A stretch of 8,367 nt of DNA, taken from positions 1-8,367 of the forward strand of contig JAUNUZ010000084.1 of the NCBI GenBank assembly GCA_030537915.1. The letters run 5' to 3'. This document shows positions 1 to 7,675 of the stretch, in pieces. Below the pieces are notes generated by a model. It saw only the letters and a program-made list of their open reading frames with translations. It searched no databases and was not told where the DNA came from. The translations under genes and the position numbers were made by a program. Each line of letters starts with the position of its first letter. Position 1 is the first letter of the stretch. The stretch is from Micrococcales bacterium (GTDB taxonomy: Bacteria; Actinomycetota; Actinomycetes; Actinomycetales; Dermatophilaceae).

Positions 1-900
1 GGTGCCGCGGCGCACGACTGCCGGGTCCGGTGGGTAGACGATGTCCGGATCCTTGCCGTGGTAGTCGAACTGGTTGAGGTAGAAGCGCATGGCGTTGATT
101 CGGGCGCGCTTCTTGTCGTTGCTCTTGATCGTCGTCCACGGCGCAAGGTCGGTGTCGGTGCGCCGGAACATCTCCTCCTTGGCTCGGGTGTAGCTCTCCC
201 AGCGATCTAGGGACTCCAGGTCCATGGGCGAGAGCTTCCACTGCCGCACGGGGTCGATCTGGCGGATCGCGAAACGCGTTCGCTGCTCCTTCTGAGTTAC
301 CGAGAACCACAGCTTCGTCAACGAGATGCCCGCGTCGATGAGGGCGTTCTCGATGAGCGGCGCCTGGTTCATGAACTGCAGGTACTGCTCGTCGGTGCAG
401 AAGCCCATGACCCGCTCGACCCCGCCCCGGTTGTACCAGGACCGGTCGAAGAGGACTATCTCGCCCGCCGTCGGCAGATGCGCGATGTAACGCTGGAAAT
501 ACCACTGCCCGACCTCGGTCTCGGTCGGCTTCGTCAGCGCGACGACCCGCGCGGCGCGGGGGTTCAGGTGCTCGGTGAAGCGCTTGATCGTCCCTCCCTT
601 GCCGGCGGCGTCGCGGCCCTCGAAGAGAACGAGGTGCTTGCGCCCGGCATCCTGGGTCCAGTATTGGAATTTCAGCAGCTCGACCTGCAGCGCGTACTTC
701 TCGACCTCGTACTCGTCGCGTGTCATCCGCTCGTCGTAGGGGTAGCCCTCGCGCCACGTATCGACGGCCGAGCCACCCGGGTCGATGAGGTCGGGATCGG
801 ATCCGTGGTCGTCGCTGCGCACCGTGTACCCGTCGCGCCGGAGCTTGTCGATGTACTCGCGCATGTTCTCTAGTAGTGCGGCGTCGGCAAGGTCGGTCAT
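1..900 (-). CDS. ppk2: Polyphosphate kinase 2 (PPK2 family), 3' end cut by window edge
   Basis: Reading leftward from the ATG at 898-900 gives 300 in-frame residues with no stop before base 1. The family transfers phosphate between inorganic polyphosphate and nucleoside di- or monophosphates in the cytoplasm. Visible motifs are the Walker A loop EGRDAAGKGG (residues 94-103, K101), the Walker B-like segment VLFDRSWYNR (149-158, D152) and a lid region with KEQRTRFAIRQIDPVRQWKLS (204-224, in part). The N-terminal 60 residues are acidic and variable, as is usual for the group. The end, reading YPPDPAVVRRGT, resembles the usual C-terminus of the family (YxPDPLIVG), so probably only a few codons are missing (inference). 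The start is supported by AGGAG five bases upstream. The gene is divergent from mshB. Whether it favours ADP, GDP or AMP cannot be read safely from the motifs; single-domain class I is the likeliest. Confidence 0.95.
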   Translation of the reverse strand, partial: MTDLADAALLENMREYIDKLRRDGYTVRSDDHGSDPDLIDPGGSAVDTWREGYPYDERMTRDEYEVEKYALQVELLKFQYWTQDAGRKHLVLFEGRDAAGKGGTIKRFTEHLNPRAARVVALTKPTETEVGQWYFQRYIAHLPTAGEIVLFDRSWYNRGGVERVMGFCTDEQYLQFMNQAPLIENALIDAGISLTKLWFSVTQKEQRTRFAIRQIDPVRQWKLSPMDLESLDRWESYTRAKEEMFRRTDTDLAPWTTIKSNDKKRARINAMRFYLNQFDYHGKDPDIVYPPDPAVVRRGT

Positions 901-905
901 CGTGG

Positions 906-910
906 CTCCT
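906..910 (-). promoter_or_regulatory. Ribosome binding site of ppk2
   Basis: On the minus strand AGGAG stands five bases before the ATG of ppk2. It supports that start over any internal ATG. Confidence 0.7.
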
Positions 911-1131
911 GCTGGTATTGGCGTCGCGACGCTGGCCGGTCGCGGCGCTCGGGTGGCAGCGCTTCGTCCTGCTCATAGTGTCTCGCGCGCCGGGCGATCA
1001 CCAGAAGGCACAACGTCACACCATCTGCCGATCGCCGGATGTCGATTTCTGCACCACCGTGCGAGGCGCAGGCGACCTGCATCGATCTGGGCCTGACATG
1101 CCCCAGGCGGCGTCGGTGACGCAGCGGCGGG

Positions 1132-1137
1132 TAACTT
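1132..1137 (+). promoter_or_regulatory. Candidate -10 box (TAACTT) for a leaderless mshB transcript
   Basis: TAACTT fits the actinobacterial TANNNT -10 pattern and ends eight bases before the ATG at 1146. Transcription would then begin at about 1144, at or almost at the start codon (GTG 1143 or ATG 1146). There is no Shine-Dalgarno sequence in front of mshB, which fits a leaderless start. No matching -35 box is seen at normal spacing. Six-base matches occur by chance, so this is only suggestive. Confidence 0.35.
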
Positions 1138-1145
1138 GGCACGTG

Positions 1146-2096
1146 ATGAGCGAGCCGATGAGCCCCGAGCGCACGAAGCTGCGGTATCTGTTCGTGCACG
1201 CCCACCCCGACGACGAGACCCTGGCCACCGGGGTTGCCCTGGCCACCCTGCGTCGCCGCGGACACGACGTGCGGGTTCTCACCTGCACCCTCGGCGAAGA
1301 GGGCGAGATCATCCCGCCTGAACTGGCGCACCTGGCCGCCGATCGCGACGACACGCTGGGGCCGTACCGACGAGGCGAGCTGCGTGCGGCGATGGCCCGT
1401 CTCGACGTGCACGAGCACGTGCTCGGCGAGGACCCAGAAACGCTCACCGGATCTGCCTTCCGGGACTCGGGCATGGCGGACACTGCAGCCAACGCCGATC
1501 CTCGATCCTGGGTAGCGGCCGACGAGGACGCCGCGGTGCGAGCCGTCGCCGAGATCGTCACGCGGCTCCGCCCTGACGTCGTCGTCACCTACGACGCCCA
1601 GGGGGGCTATCTGCATCCGGACCACGTGACGGTCCACCGGCGCGTCCGAAGTGCCGTCGCCGGGCTGCGTGCGGTGGAGCGGCCGGCGCTGTACGTCGTC
1701 CTCATCCCAGCGGATCGCGCCGCTGCCGACCGGGCCTGGGTCGCCGAGAATGTGCCCCCCGAAACGGGGTTGACGATCCTGGGACCCGACGAGCCCTACC
1801 CGCCGGCGGTTGTCGACCCCGCCCTGGTCACCCATGAGATCGCGGGGGAGCAGGCCGACCTGCGGGCCCGCGACGAGGCGTTGCTCGCCCACGCCACTCA
1901 GGTCACGCTCTACGACGGGTATTTCGCCCTGTCCAACGACATCGCGGCCCGCCTGCCGAGCTCGGACTATTTCGCCGGGCTCGACCCGCAGACCGGGGCC
2001 CTTCGCCCGGGCGCGGGTGACGTACGCGTGCTCGGGCTGCCCGGTGGACCTCGGGCATCGGGCGCTTGCGACCCCACGCTGGACGAGCGTCGATGA
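1146..2096 (+). CDS. mshB: MshB, GlcNAc-inositol deacetylase of mycothiol synthesis
   Basis: This 316-residue protein belongs to the LmbE/PIG-L zinc deacetylases. MshB removes the acetyl group from N-acetylglucosaminyl-inositol (GlcNAc-Ins) to give GlcN-Ins, the second stage of mycothiol synthesis in the cytosol. Visible motifs are HAHPDDE (residues 18-24; H20 and D23 as zinc ligands, D22 as general base), CTLGEEGEII (47-56), RDSGM (106-110) and GGYLHPDH (153-160; H160 as third zinc ligand, Y155 matching the mobile tyrosine of the M. tuberculosis enzyme). HPDDETL rather than HPDDESSK, and a length near 300, favour MshB over the paralogue Mca. I chose ATG 1146 because similarity begins shortly after it. 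GTG 1143 and ATG 1158 are alternatives, and the frame is open back to 876 without recognisable protein. There is no clear RBS. The stop overlaps the next start in ATGA, implying translational coupling to the flavin reductase gene. Confidence 0.92.
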   Translation: MSEPMSPERTKLRYLFVHAHPDDETLATGVALATLRRRGHDVRVLTCTLGEEGEIIPPELAHLAADRDDTLGPYRRGELRAAMARLDVHEHVLGEDPETLTGSAFRDSGMADTAANADPRSWVAADEDAAVRAVAEIVTRLRPDVVVTYDAQGGYLHPDHVTVHRRVRSAVAGLRAVERPALYVVLIPADRAAADRAWVAENVPPETGLTILGPDEPYPPAVVDPALVTHEIAGEQADLRARDEALLAHATQVTLYDGYFALSNDIAARLPSSDYFAGLDPQTGALRPGAGDVRVLGLPGGPRASGACDPTLDERR

Positions 2097-2647
2097 GCTC
2101 CGAGCCCACCGAGCCCACTGTGCCCGGCAGCGGCGTCGAGCCCGGCGGCAGTGTGCCGCCAGCTCCCAGCGCTGGACAGTTCCGCCTGGCGATGGGCCGG
2201 TTCGCCACCGGAGTGTCGGTAGTCACGACCCGCACCGGGGAGCACGACCACGCGATGACCGCGAACTCGCTGACCTCGGTGTCGCTCGATCCGCTCCTCG
2301 TCCTGGTGTGTGTCGAGAACGACTCGCGCTTCCACGACGCCGTCCTCGCCGCAGGCGCCTGGGGTGTCAGCGTCCTACCGCACCGCGCTCGTGCCGCGGC
2401 CGCCTGGCTTGCGACTGCGGGCCGGCCACTGCACGGTCAACTGGAGCGGATACCCCATCACCGGGGACCCGCGACGGGTGTCGCGCTGCTCGATGACGCC
2501 TTGGCCACTCTGGAGTGTCGAACCCGCGAAGTCGTGCCTGCCGGAGACCATCAGATCCTGCTCGCCGACGTCGTTGCGGTGGATCTGGCCGAACACGCCG
2601 AGCCGGGTCTCCTGTATTTTCGTGGGCGGTATCGGACCCTGGACTAA
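2093..2647 (+). CDS. Flavin reductase-like domain protein
   Basis: This 184-residue protein has the flavin reductase-like split-barrel fold that binds FMN. Such proteins use NAD(P)H to supply reduced flavin to a partner monooxygenase, or act as flavoproteins themselves. Typical motifs are FATGVSVVTT (residues 37-46), AMTANSLTSVSLDPLLVLVCV (54-74), a central GVALLDDALATLEC (129-142), GDHQILLADV (151-160) and the end segment GLLYFRGRY (172-180). Residues 1-28 are a Pro/Gly/Glu-rich, probably disordered extension. ATG 2093 is chosen because it overlaps the mshB stop as ATGA; the RBS is weak, as expected with coupling. A start at GTG 2153 would trim most of the extension. No monooxygenase partner lies in the window, so the substrate system is unknown. 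The link to mycothiol is positional only. Confidence 0.88.
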   Translation: MSSEPTEPTVPGSGVEPGGSVPPAPSAGQFRLAMGRFATGVSVVTTRTGEHDHAMTANSLTSVSLDPLLVLVCVENDSRFHDAVLAAGAWGVSVLPHRARAAAAWLATAGRPLHGQLERIPHHRGPATGVALLDDALATLECRTREVVPAGDHQILLADVVAVDLAEHAEPGLLYFRGRYRTLD

Positions 2648-2673
2648 AGGGGGCGGCATCGCGGGCGCCCCGG

Positions 2674-2680
2674 AAGGAGG
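2674..2680 (+). promoter_or_regulatory. Strong ribosome binding site of the VanW-domain gene
   Basis: AAGGAGG stands five bases before ATG 2686 and decides that start. The frame itself is open upstream to 2515, inside the flavin reductase gene. Confidence 0.8.
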
Positions 2681-2685
2681 GGCGC

Positions 2686-4545
2686 ATGCCACGTAGGCGC
2701 GGCTCGCCCTCGGGCCTTGCCATCTCGAGCCCGCCCGGCGCCGGCTCGCCCTCGCCCCGACCAGTCCTGGTCACGGTCGGCTCCCTCCTGGTCGTAGCGA
2801 CGCTCTACGTGGCGCTCGCGGTGCTCCTCGGGGCGCAGTTGCCCTCGCGTGCCGCCGTCGCCGGGGTGCACGTCGGCGGCATGACGCAGGCGGCAGCCGC
2901 CGAACGCATCGAGGGGAAGCTGCATGCCAGGCTCGAGAGGCCGGTGACCATCGACCTCGCATCGACCCTTGTCACGGTCCGTCCCCGCGAGCTCGGCCTC
3001 GCCGTTGACCTCCGGTCAACGTTGGGGCAGGCGACCGGCTTCAGCCTCGATCCGCGGCGGGTGTGGTGGCGGCTGACCGGCGGTGGCGACCTGCCGCTGC
3101 GGGTCGACCTCGACTCGGCCGCGGCGGCGCAGACACTGCAGAAGGACATCGCGACCGTCGACCGCCCGGTCGTCGAGCCCGCCGTGACGTTCCGGCAGGG
3201 CACGGTGCAGGTGGTGCGGCCGCGTGAGGGGCTACGCGTCGATCTCGCCGCGACGCTCGAGCGAGTGCGGAGCCAGTGGCCGGGGTCGAGCCCCGTGGTC
3301 GCCGTGGTCGAGCACACGCAACCGGCCGTGGCGTCCCCCGAGGTGGACCGAGCCGTCGCCCAGGTCGCTCGGCCGGCGATCGCGACGCCGCTCGTCGCGG
3401 TCCTGGGGCGCACCCCCACCACCTTGTCCCCGGCCGACTTCGCGCCCGCGCTGCGGATGGTCGTCCAGGGTGACACGCTCGCTCTACGGGTCGATGCCAC
3501 CGATCTCGCGGGCGTGCTCCGGGCGCACGTGGATGGGCTGGAGACCGAACCGGTCGATGCGACTCTGCGCCTGAGCCAGGGTCGGCCCCAGATCGTCAAG
3601 GCCGTGCCGGGACGGCGCCTCAACCAGCGGGACACGGGGGCCGCGGCACTCGTCGCGCTCACGACGCCAGGCGCGGCCACCCCTGCCCGAACCCTCACCG
3701 CTGACCCCACCGCCGATCCGACCACCTCGACCGATGGCCGCACGGACAACGCGGGCACCCGCACCGTCGGGATCGTGACCCGCGAGGTCGCTGCCGCCGT
3801 GACAACCGCCCAAGCGCAGGCGTGGGGCGTCGACCAGCAGGTCGGGCAGGCCGAGGTGCCCGACGTGGTGGCGGGATTGCCGGGGTCGGACTCAGCCCGA
3901 GCCACGGTGCGCTTCGGTGCGGCCGCGGTCGACGGGCAGGTCATCCCGGCCGGGGGCACGCTGGCACTGAGCCGGCTCATCGGCGACCCCACCGGTCGCC
4001 TCGGTGATGCCGCGGAGGCGGAGTCGTCCGGGATCGTCTGGCGGCCCGGCGGGGGACTCTCCCAGCTCGCCTCGGCCCTCTACGCCGCGGGGTGGCGTGC
4101 AGGTCTGGGCCTGGGACCGCGGCGGGCGCACTCGGTCTACCTGCCGGACTACCCGCTCGGCCTCGACGCGGTCTATTCGTGGCCCGATGCCGATGTGACA
4201 GTTCGTAATCGCGGCCCGGCGCCGGTGCTCGTCGGCGCCACGGTGTCCGGCGGGCGCCTGCGGGTGGTGCTGTGGGGCCGCGCCGACATCGCCGTCACGG
4301 CCGACGTGGGGCCACGTCGAGGCGGTCGAGCTGCAGTCGTGCGCCAGGAGTCCGGCCCCGATTGCACGCAGCAGCCGCTGGCGGCGCCAGGCTTCGACGT
4401 CGTCGTCAGTCGGGAGGTGATTCGGGGCCGGACGCGCTCGCCGCGCGAGTCGAGCGAAGTCCACTACGACCCACTGCAGCCGGTGAACTGCGTCGTCTCG
4501 GGGGAGCCGCCCCGGGGTGACCCGTCTGGGCAAGGCCCCGCGTAG
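2686..4545 (+). CDS. Membrane-anchored VanW family protein with PG-binding-like repeats
   Basis: The 619-residue protein has a short basic N-terminus, one membrane segment (about residues 27-49) and a large part predicted outside the membrane. After the membrane segment comes VHVGGMTQAAAAERI (61-75), the typical opening of the PG_binding_4 domain paired with VanW proteins. Two similar units follow: VTFRQGTVQVVRPREGLRVD (167-186) and LRLSQGRPQIVKAVPGRRLN (294-313). Residues 330-360 form a Thr/Asp/Pro-rich linker. The VanW domain covers about 405-530, with DGQVIPAGGTLALSRLIG (416-433), GGGLSQLASALYAAG (455-469) and AHSVYLPDYPLGLDA (481-495). The GGGVCQ cysteine of Firmicutes VanW is serine here. 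From memory, actinobacterial homologues share this (GGGVSQ). C560 and C602 could form a disulfide in the C-terminal tail. VanW's molecular function is unknown; a role in the cell wall is inferred. The start is set by a strong RBS, 38 bases after the flavin reductase stop. Confidence 0.85.
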   Translation: MPRRRGSPSGLAISSPPGAGSPSPRPVLVTVGSLLVVATLYVALAVLLGAQLPSRAAVAGVHVGGMTQAAAAERIEGKLHARLERPVTIDLASTLVTVRPRELGLAVDLRSTLGQATGFSLDPRRVWWRLTGGGDLPLRVDLDSAAAAQTLQKDIATVDRPVVEPAVTFRQGTVQVVRPREGLRVDLAATLERVRSQWPGSSPVVAVVEHTQPAVASPEVDRAVAQVARPAIATPLVAVLGRTPTTLSPADFAPALRMVVQGDTLALRVDATDLAGVLRAHVDGLETEPVDATLRLSQGRPQIVKAVPGRRLNQRDTGAAALVALTTPGAATPARTLTADPTADPTTSTDGRTDNAGTRTVGIVTREVAAAVTTAQAQAWGVDQQVGQAEVPDVVAGLPGSDSARATVRFGAAAVDGQVIPAGGTLALSRLIGDPTGRLGDAAEAESSGIVWRPGGGLSQLASALYAAGWRAGLGLGPRRAHSVYLPDYPLGLDAVYSWPDADVTVRNRGPAPVLVGATVSGGRLRVVLWGRADIAVTADVGPRRGGRAAVVRQESGPDCTQQPLAAPGFDVVVSREVIRGRTRSPRESSEVHYDPLQPVNCVVSGEPPRGDPSGQGPA

Positions 4546-4596
4546 GAGGGCATACTGGAGCCACCAGAACGCCGTCCTGCAGGAGGACCTCCCACC
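4546..4596 (+). promoter_or_regulatory. fdxA leader with ribosome binding site
   Basis: The 51-base gap carries AGGAGG at 4581-4586, ten bases before ATG 4597. The RBS lies within overlapping small inverted repeats: GTCCT (4574-4578) can pair with AGGAC (4584-4588), and GGAGG (4582-4586) mirrors CCTCC (4588-4592). CATACT at 4551-4556 is a weak possible -10 box without a visible -35 partner, so fdxA may or may not have its own promoter. Confidence 0.45.
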
Positions 4597-4923
4597 ATGA
4601 CCTATGTCATAGCCCAGCCGTGCGTCGACCTCAAGGACAAGGCGTGCATCGAGGAGTGTCCCGTCGACTGCATCTACGAAGGTGAGCGGTCGCTCTACAT
4701 CCACCCCGACGAGTGCGTCGACTGCGGCGCCTGCGAACCCGTCTGCCCCGTTGAGGCCATCTACTACGAGGACGACGTCCCGGAGCAGTGGGCCGACTAC
4801 TACAAGGCGAACGTCGAGTTCTTCGATGACCTTGGCAGCCCCGGCGGGGCGGCCAAGCTCGGCCTCATCAACAAGGACCACCCGATCGTCGCCGCCCTGC
4901 CGCCGCAGGAACACGACGAGTGA
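4597..4923 (+). CDS. fdxA: FdxA, seven-iron ferredoxin (3Fe-4S/4Fe-4S)
   Basis: This small acidic 108-residue electron carrier closely resembles actinobacterial FdxA/FdxC proteins. By comparison with Azotobacter ferredoxin I, C9, C17 and C50 should hold the 3Fe-4S cluster, and C21, C40, C43 and C46 the 4Fe-4S cluster, with C25 unliganded. The second cysteine of a complete CxxCxxCxxxCP motif is absent (CVDL at 9-12), which supports a 3Fe rather than 4Fe first cluster. The C-terminal extension after residue 55, with [15 protein letters not shown], is typical of the group. It should act in the cytosol, passing electrons to partners such as cytochromes P450, though none is in this window. The gene has a good RBS, and its stop overlaps the start of dapC as GTGA. 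The fdxA-dapC pairing is common in actinomycetes (Rv1177-Rv1178 in M. tuberculosis). Confidence 0.95.
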   Translation: MTYVIAQPCVDLKDKACIEECPVDCIYEGERSLYIHPDECVDCGACEPVCPVEAIYYEDDVPEQWADYYKANVEFFDDLGSPGGAAKLGLINKDHPIVAALPPQEHDE

Positions 4924-6188
4924 ACTCGGGCGACACGGACCTCACCTCGCGCGATCGCCCGGCCCGCGGCTTCGATCTACCCGACTTCCCCTGGGACCGT
5001 CTGGCTCCCTACAAGGAGCTAGCAGCCACGCACCCCGGGGGCCTCATCGACCTATCGGTCGGCACGCCTGTCGACCCCACACCGCGCAGCGTGCAAGAGG
5101 CGCTGGCTGCGGCCGCGGACGCACCGGGCTACCCTCAGACGTGGGGCACCCCAGCCCTGCGCCAAGCGGTGGCGTCCTGGTTCGCCCGACGTCGCGGGGT
5201 GCCGGATCTCGACCCTGATGGTGTGCTGCCGACGATCGGTAGCAAGGAGCTGGTCGCCTGGCTGCCGACGCTGCTCGGGTTGGGCCCTGGTGACATCGTC
5301 GGCTTCCCCGGCATCGCCTACCCCACGTACGACGTAGGCGCCCGGTTGGCCCGTGCGACGCCGCGGGTCGTGGACGGGCTCGCGGCCTTCGGGCCCCCGA
5401 CGGCCGCGACCACCCCGAGGCTGCTCTGGGTCAACAGTCCTAGCAATCCGACCGGCCGCGTGCTCGGCGTCGAGCACCTGCGCAAGGTCGTGCGCTGGGC
5501 CCGGGAGTACGGCGTCATCGTGGCCTCCGACGAGTGCTACGCCGAATTGGATTGGCGCGGCGAGGACGATCTGACGGCCAGTTCTGCACCGGAATCGACC
5601 GGTGGCGCGGCCGGCGACCGGTGCCCGAGCATCCTCGATCCCGCCGTGTGCGACGGCGACCACACGGGCCTACTGTGCGTCTACTCCCTGAGCAAGCAAA
5701 GCAACCTCGCCGGCTACCGCGCGGCCTTCGTGGCCGGCGATCCGCGGCTCGTCAAGCGGCTTCTCGAGCTGCGCAAACACGCCGGCATGATGATGCCGTG
5801 GCCTGTTCAACAGGCCATGATCGCGGCGCTGTCCGATGATGAGTCCGTGCTCGCCCAGCGGGAGCGTTACCGGCACCGGCGAGGGCTGCTGCGCACGGCC
5901 ATCACCGAGGCCGGCTGGCAGATCGAGCACTCCCAAGCCGGGCTCTACCTCTGGGTGAGTCAGGACGCGGATGCCTGGGAGTCCGTTGCTCGGATGGCCA
6001 CACTCGGGATCCTCGTGGCCCCCGGAACCTTCTACGGCCGTGCCGGAGACCGGCACGTACGCATTGCGCTGACCGCGACCGATGAAGCGATCGAATCGGC
6101 GGCGCACCGATTGAGTCGCAGGGCCCCTGAGGTCGGGCCTCTCGATGAGCCCCCGTCCCACCAGACCAACCACCATGGTGCGCTGTGA
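4920..6188 (+). CDS. dapC: N-succinyldiaminopimelate aminotransferase, actinobacterial DapC type
   Basis: This 422-residue fold-type I PLP aminotransferase is expected to make N-succinyl-LL-diaminopimelate from N-succinyl-2-amino-6-ketopimelate and glutamate, in lysine and peptidoglycan precursor synthesis. Visible features are [12 protein letters not shown] (44-55), [14 protein letters not shown] (68-81), [17 protein letters not shown] (106-122), [12 protein letters not shown] (133-144), NSPSNPTGR (172-180, N176 near PLP), SDECYAEL (203-210, D204 and Y207), [12 protein letters not shown] (256-267, K259 as the Schiff-base lysine) and [11 protein letters not shown] (379-389, R381 for the substrate carboxylate). 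Between about residues 213 and 236 it has roughly 20 more residues than I recall for the mycobacterial homologue. The GTG start at 4920 overlaps the fdxA stop, with AGGA nine bases upstream. The exact amino-acceptor substrate is inferred from family and context. Related aminotransferases can be hard to separate. Confidence 0.88.
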   Translation: MNSGDTDLTSRDRPARGFDLPDFPWDRLAPYKELAATHPGGLIDLSVGTPVDPTPRSVQEALAAAADAPGYPQTWGTPALRQAVASWFARRRGVPDLDPDGVLPTIGSKELVAWLPTLLGLGPGDIVGFPGIAYPTYDVGARLARATPRVVDGLAAFGPPTAATTPRLLWVNSPSNPTGRVLGVEHLRKVVRWAREYGVIVASDECYAELDWRGEDDLTASSAPESTGGAAGDRCPSILDPAVCDGDHTGLLCVYSLSKQSNLAGYRAAFVAGDPRLVKRLLELRKHAGMMMPWPVQQAMIAALSDDESVLAQRERYRHRRGLLRTAITEAGWQIEHSQAGLYLWVSQDADAWESVARMATLGILVAPGTFYGRAGDRHVRIALTATDEAIESAAHRLSRRAPEVGPLDEPPSHQTNHHGAL

Positions 6189-6255
6189 TTGAGATACCGT
6201 GCACAGCAAAGCACCCCCTGGATGCGGCACCTCCACGAAAGGAATCGAGACTTCG

Positions 6256-7542
<1,287 letters not shown>

Positions 7543-7675
7543 GTCGACGACCAGGCCCTACTGACGGCGCCGGTGCCACCCCCAAGGGCGGCGCCGGCGC
7601 CGTCCGCCTTCCTCAGGGCCAGCGCGACGAATGGGTCCACGCACGGCGCGGCAAACCAGCAGCCGGGCAGCCTCG
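7543..7675. other. Convergent intergenic region
   Basis: These 133 bases separate the gltA stop from the stop of the leftward gene. Apart from the hairpin at 7563-7604 I see no RNA gene, repeat or coding sequence. Confidence 0.6.
7563..7604. terminator. Strong hairpin between convergent genes, probable bidirectional terminator
   Basis: The arms 7563-7577 (GACGGCGCCGGTGCC) and 7590-7604 (GGCGCCGGCGCCGTC) pair over all 15 positions, with one U-G wobble in the plus-strand RNA, around a 12-base loop. It lies 20 bases after the citrate synthase stop. It is also downstream of the leftward gene ending at 7676. There is no U-tract on either strand, which is common for actinobacterial terminator hairpins. 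The termination role is inferred from position and structure. Confidence 0.7.

Larger units (their letters stand above)
901..1145. other. Divergent intergenic region between ppk2 and mshB
   Basis: These 245 bases separate the two divergent starts and should hold both promoters. I see no convincing -35/-10 pair with 16-19 base spacing on either strand. On the plus strand CTGACA (1093-1098) resembles a -35 box, but the nearest TANNNT box (1132-1137) lies 33 bases further on, too far to pair. On the minus strand a weak CACTAT box lies near 974-979 without a partner. A plus-strand frame stays open across the region from 876 into mshB, but homology begins only after 1146, so I treat that extension as non-coding. 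Confidence 0.5.

Noticed and set aside
478..873. 131-codon plus-strand frame opposite ppk2
   Set aside because: It is the antisense image of the conserved PPK2 coding sequence, with no RBS or recognisable domain.
1093..1098. CTGACA as a -35 box for mshB
   Set aside because: The nearest -10-like box is 33 bases downstream, outside workable spacing, and no closer partner was seen.
876..1145. N-terminal extension of mshB upstream of ATG 1146
   Set aside because: The frame is open, but the predicted segment has no similarity to MshB proteins, overlaps the ppk2 start and would make the protein about 90 residues longer than the family.
3670..3770. Repetitive Ala/Thr/Pro/Asp coding stretch in the VanW gene, considered as a DNA repeat
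   Set aside because: It has amino-acid bias but no exact tandem DNA unit; it is best explained as a flexible linker between domains.
2805..3992. 395-codon minus-strand frame opposite the VanW-domain gene
   Set aside because: The translation is rich in Ser/Arg/Thr/Ala without domains, while the plus strand encodes a coherent anchored protein with a strong RBS.
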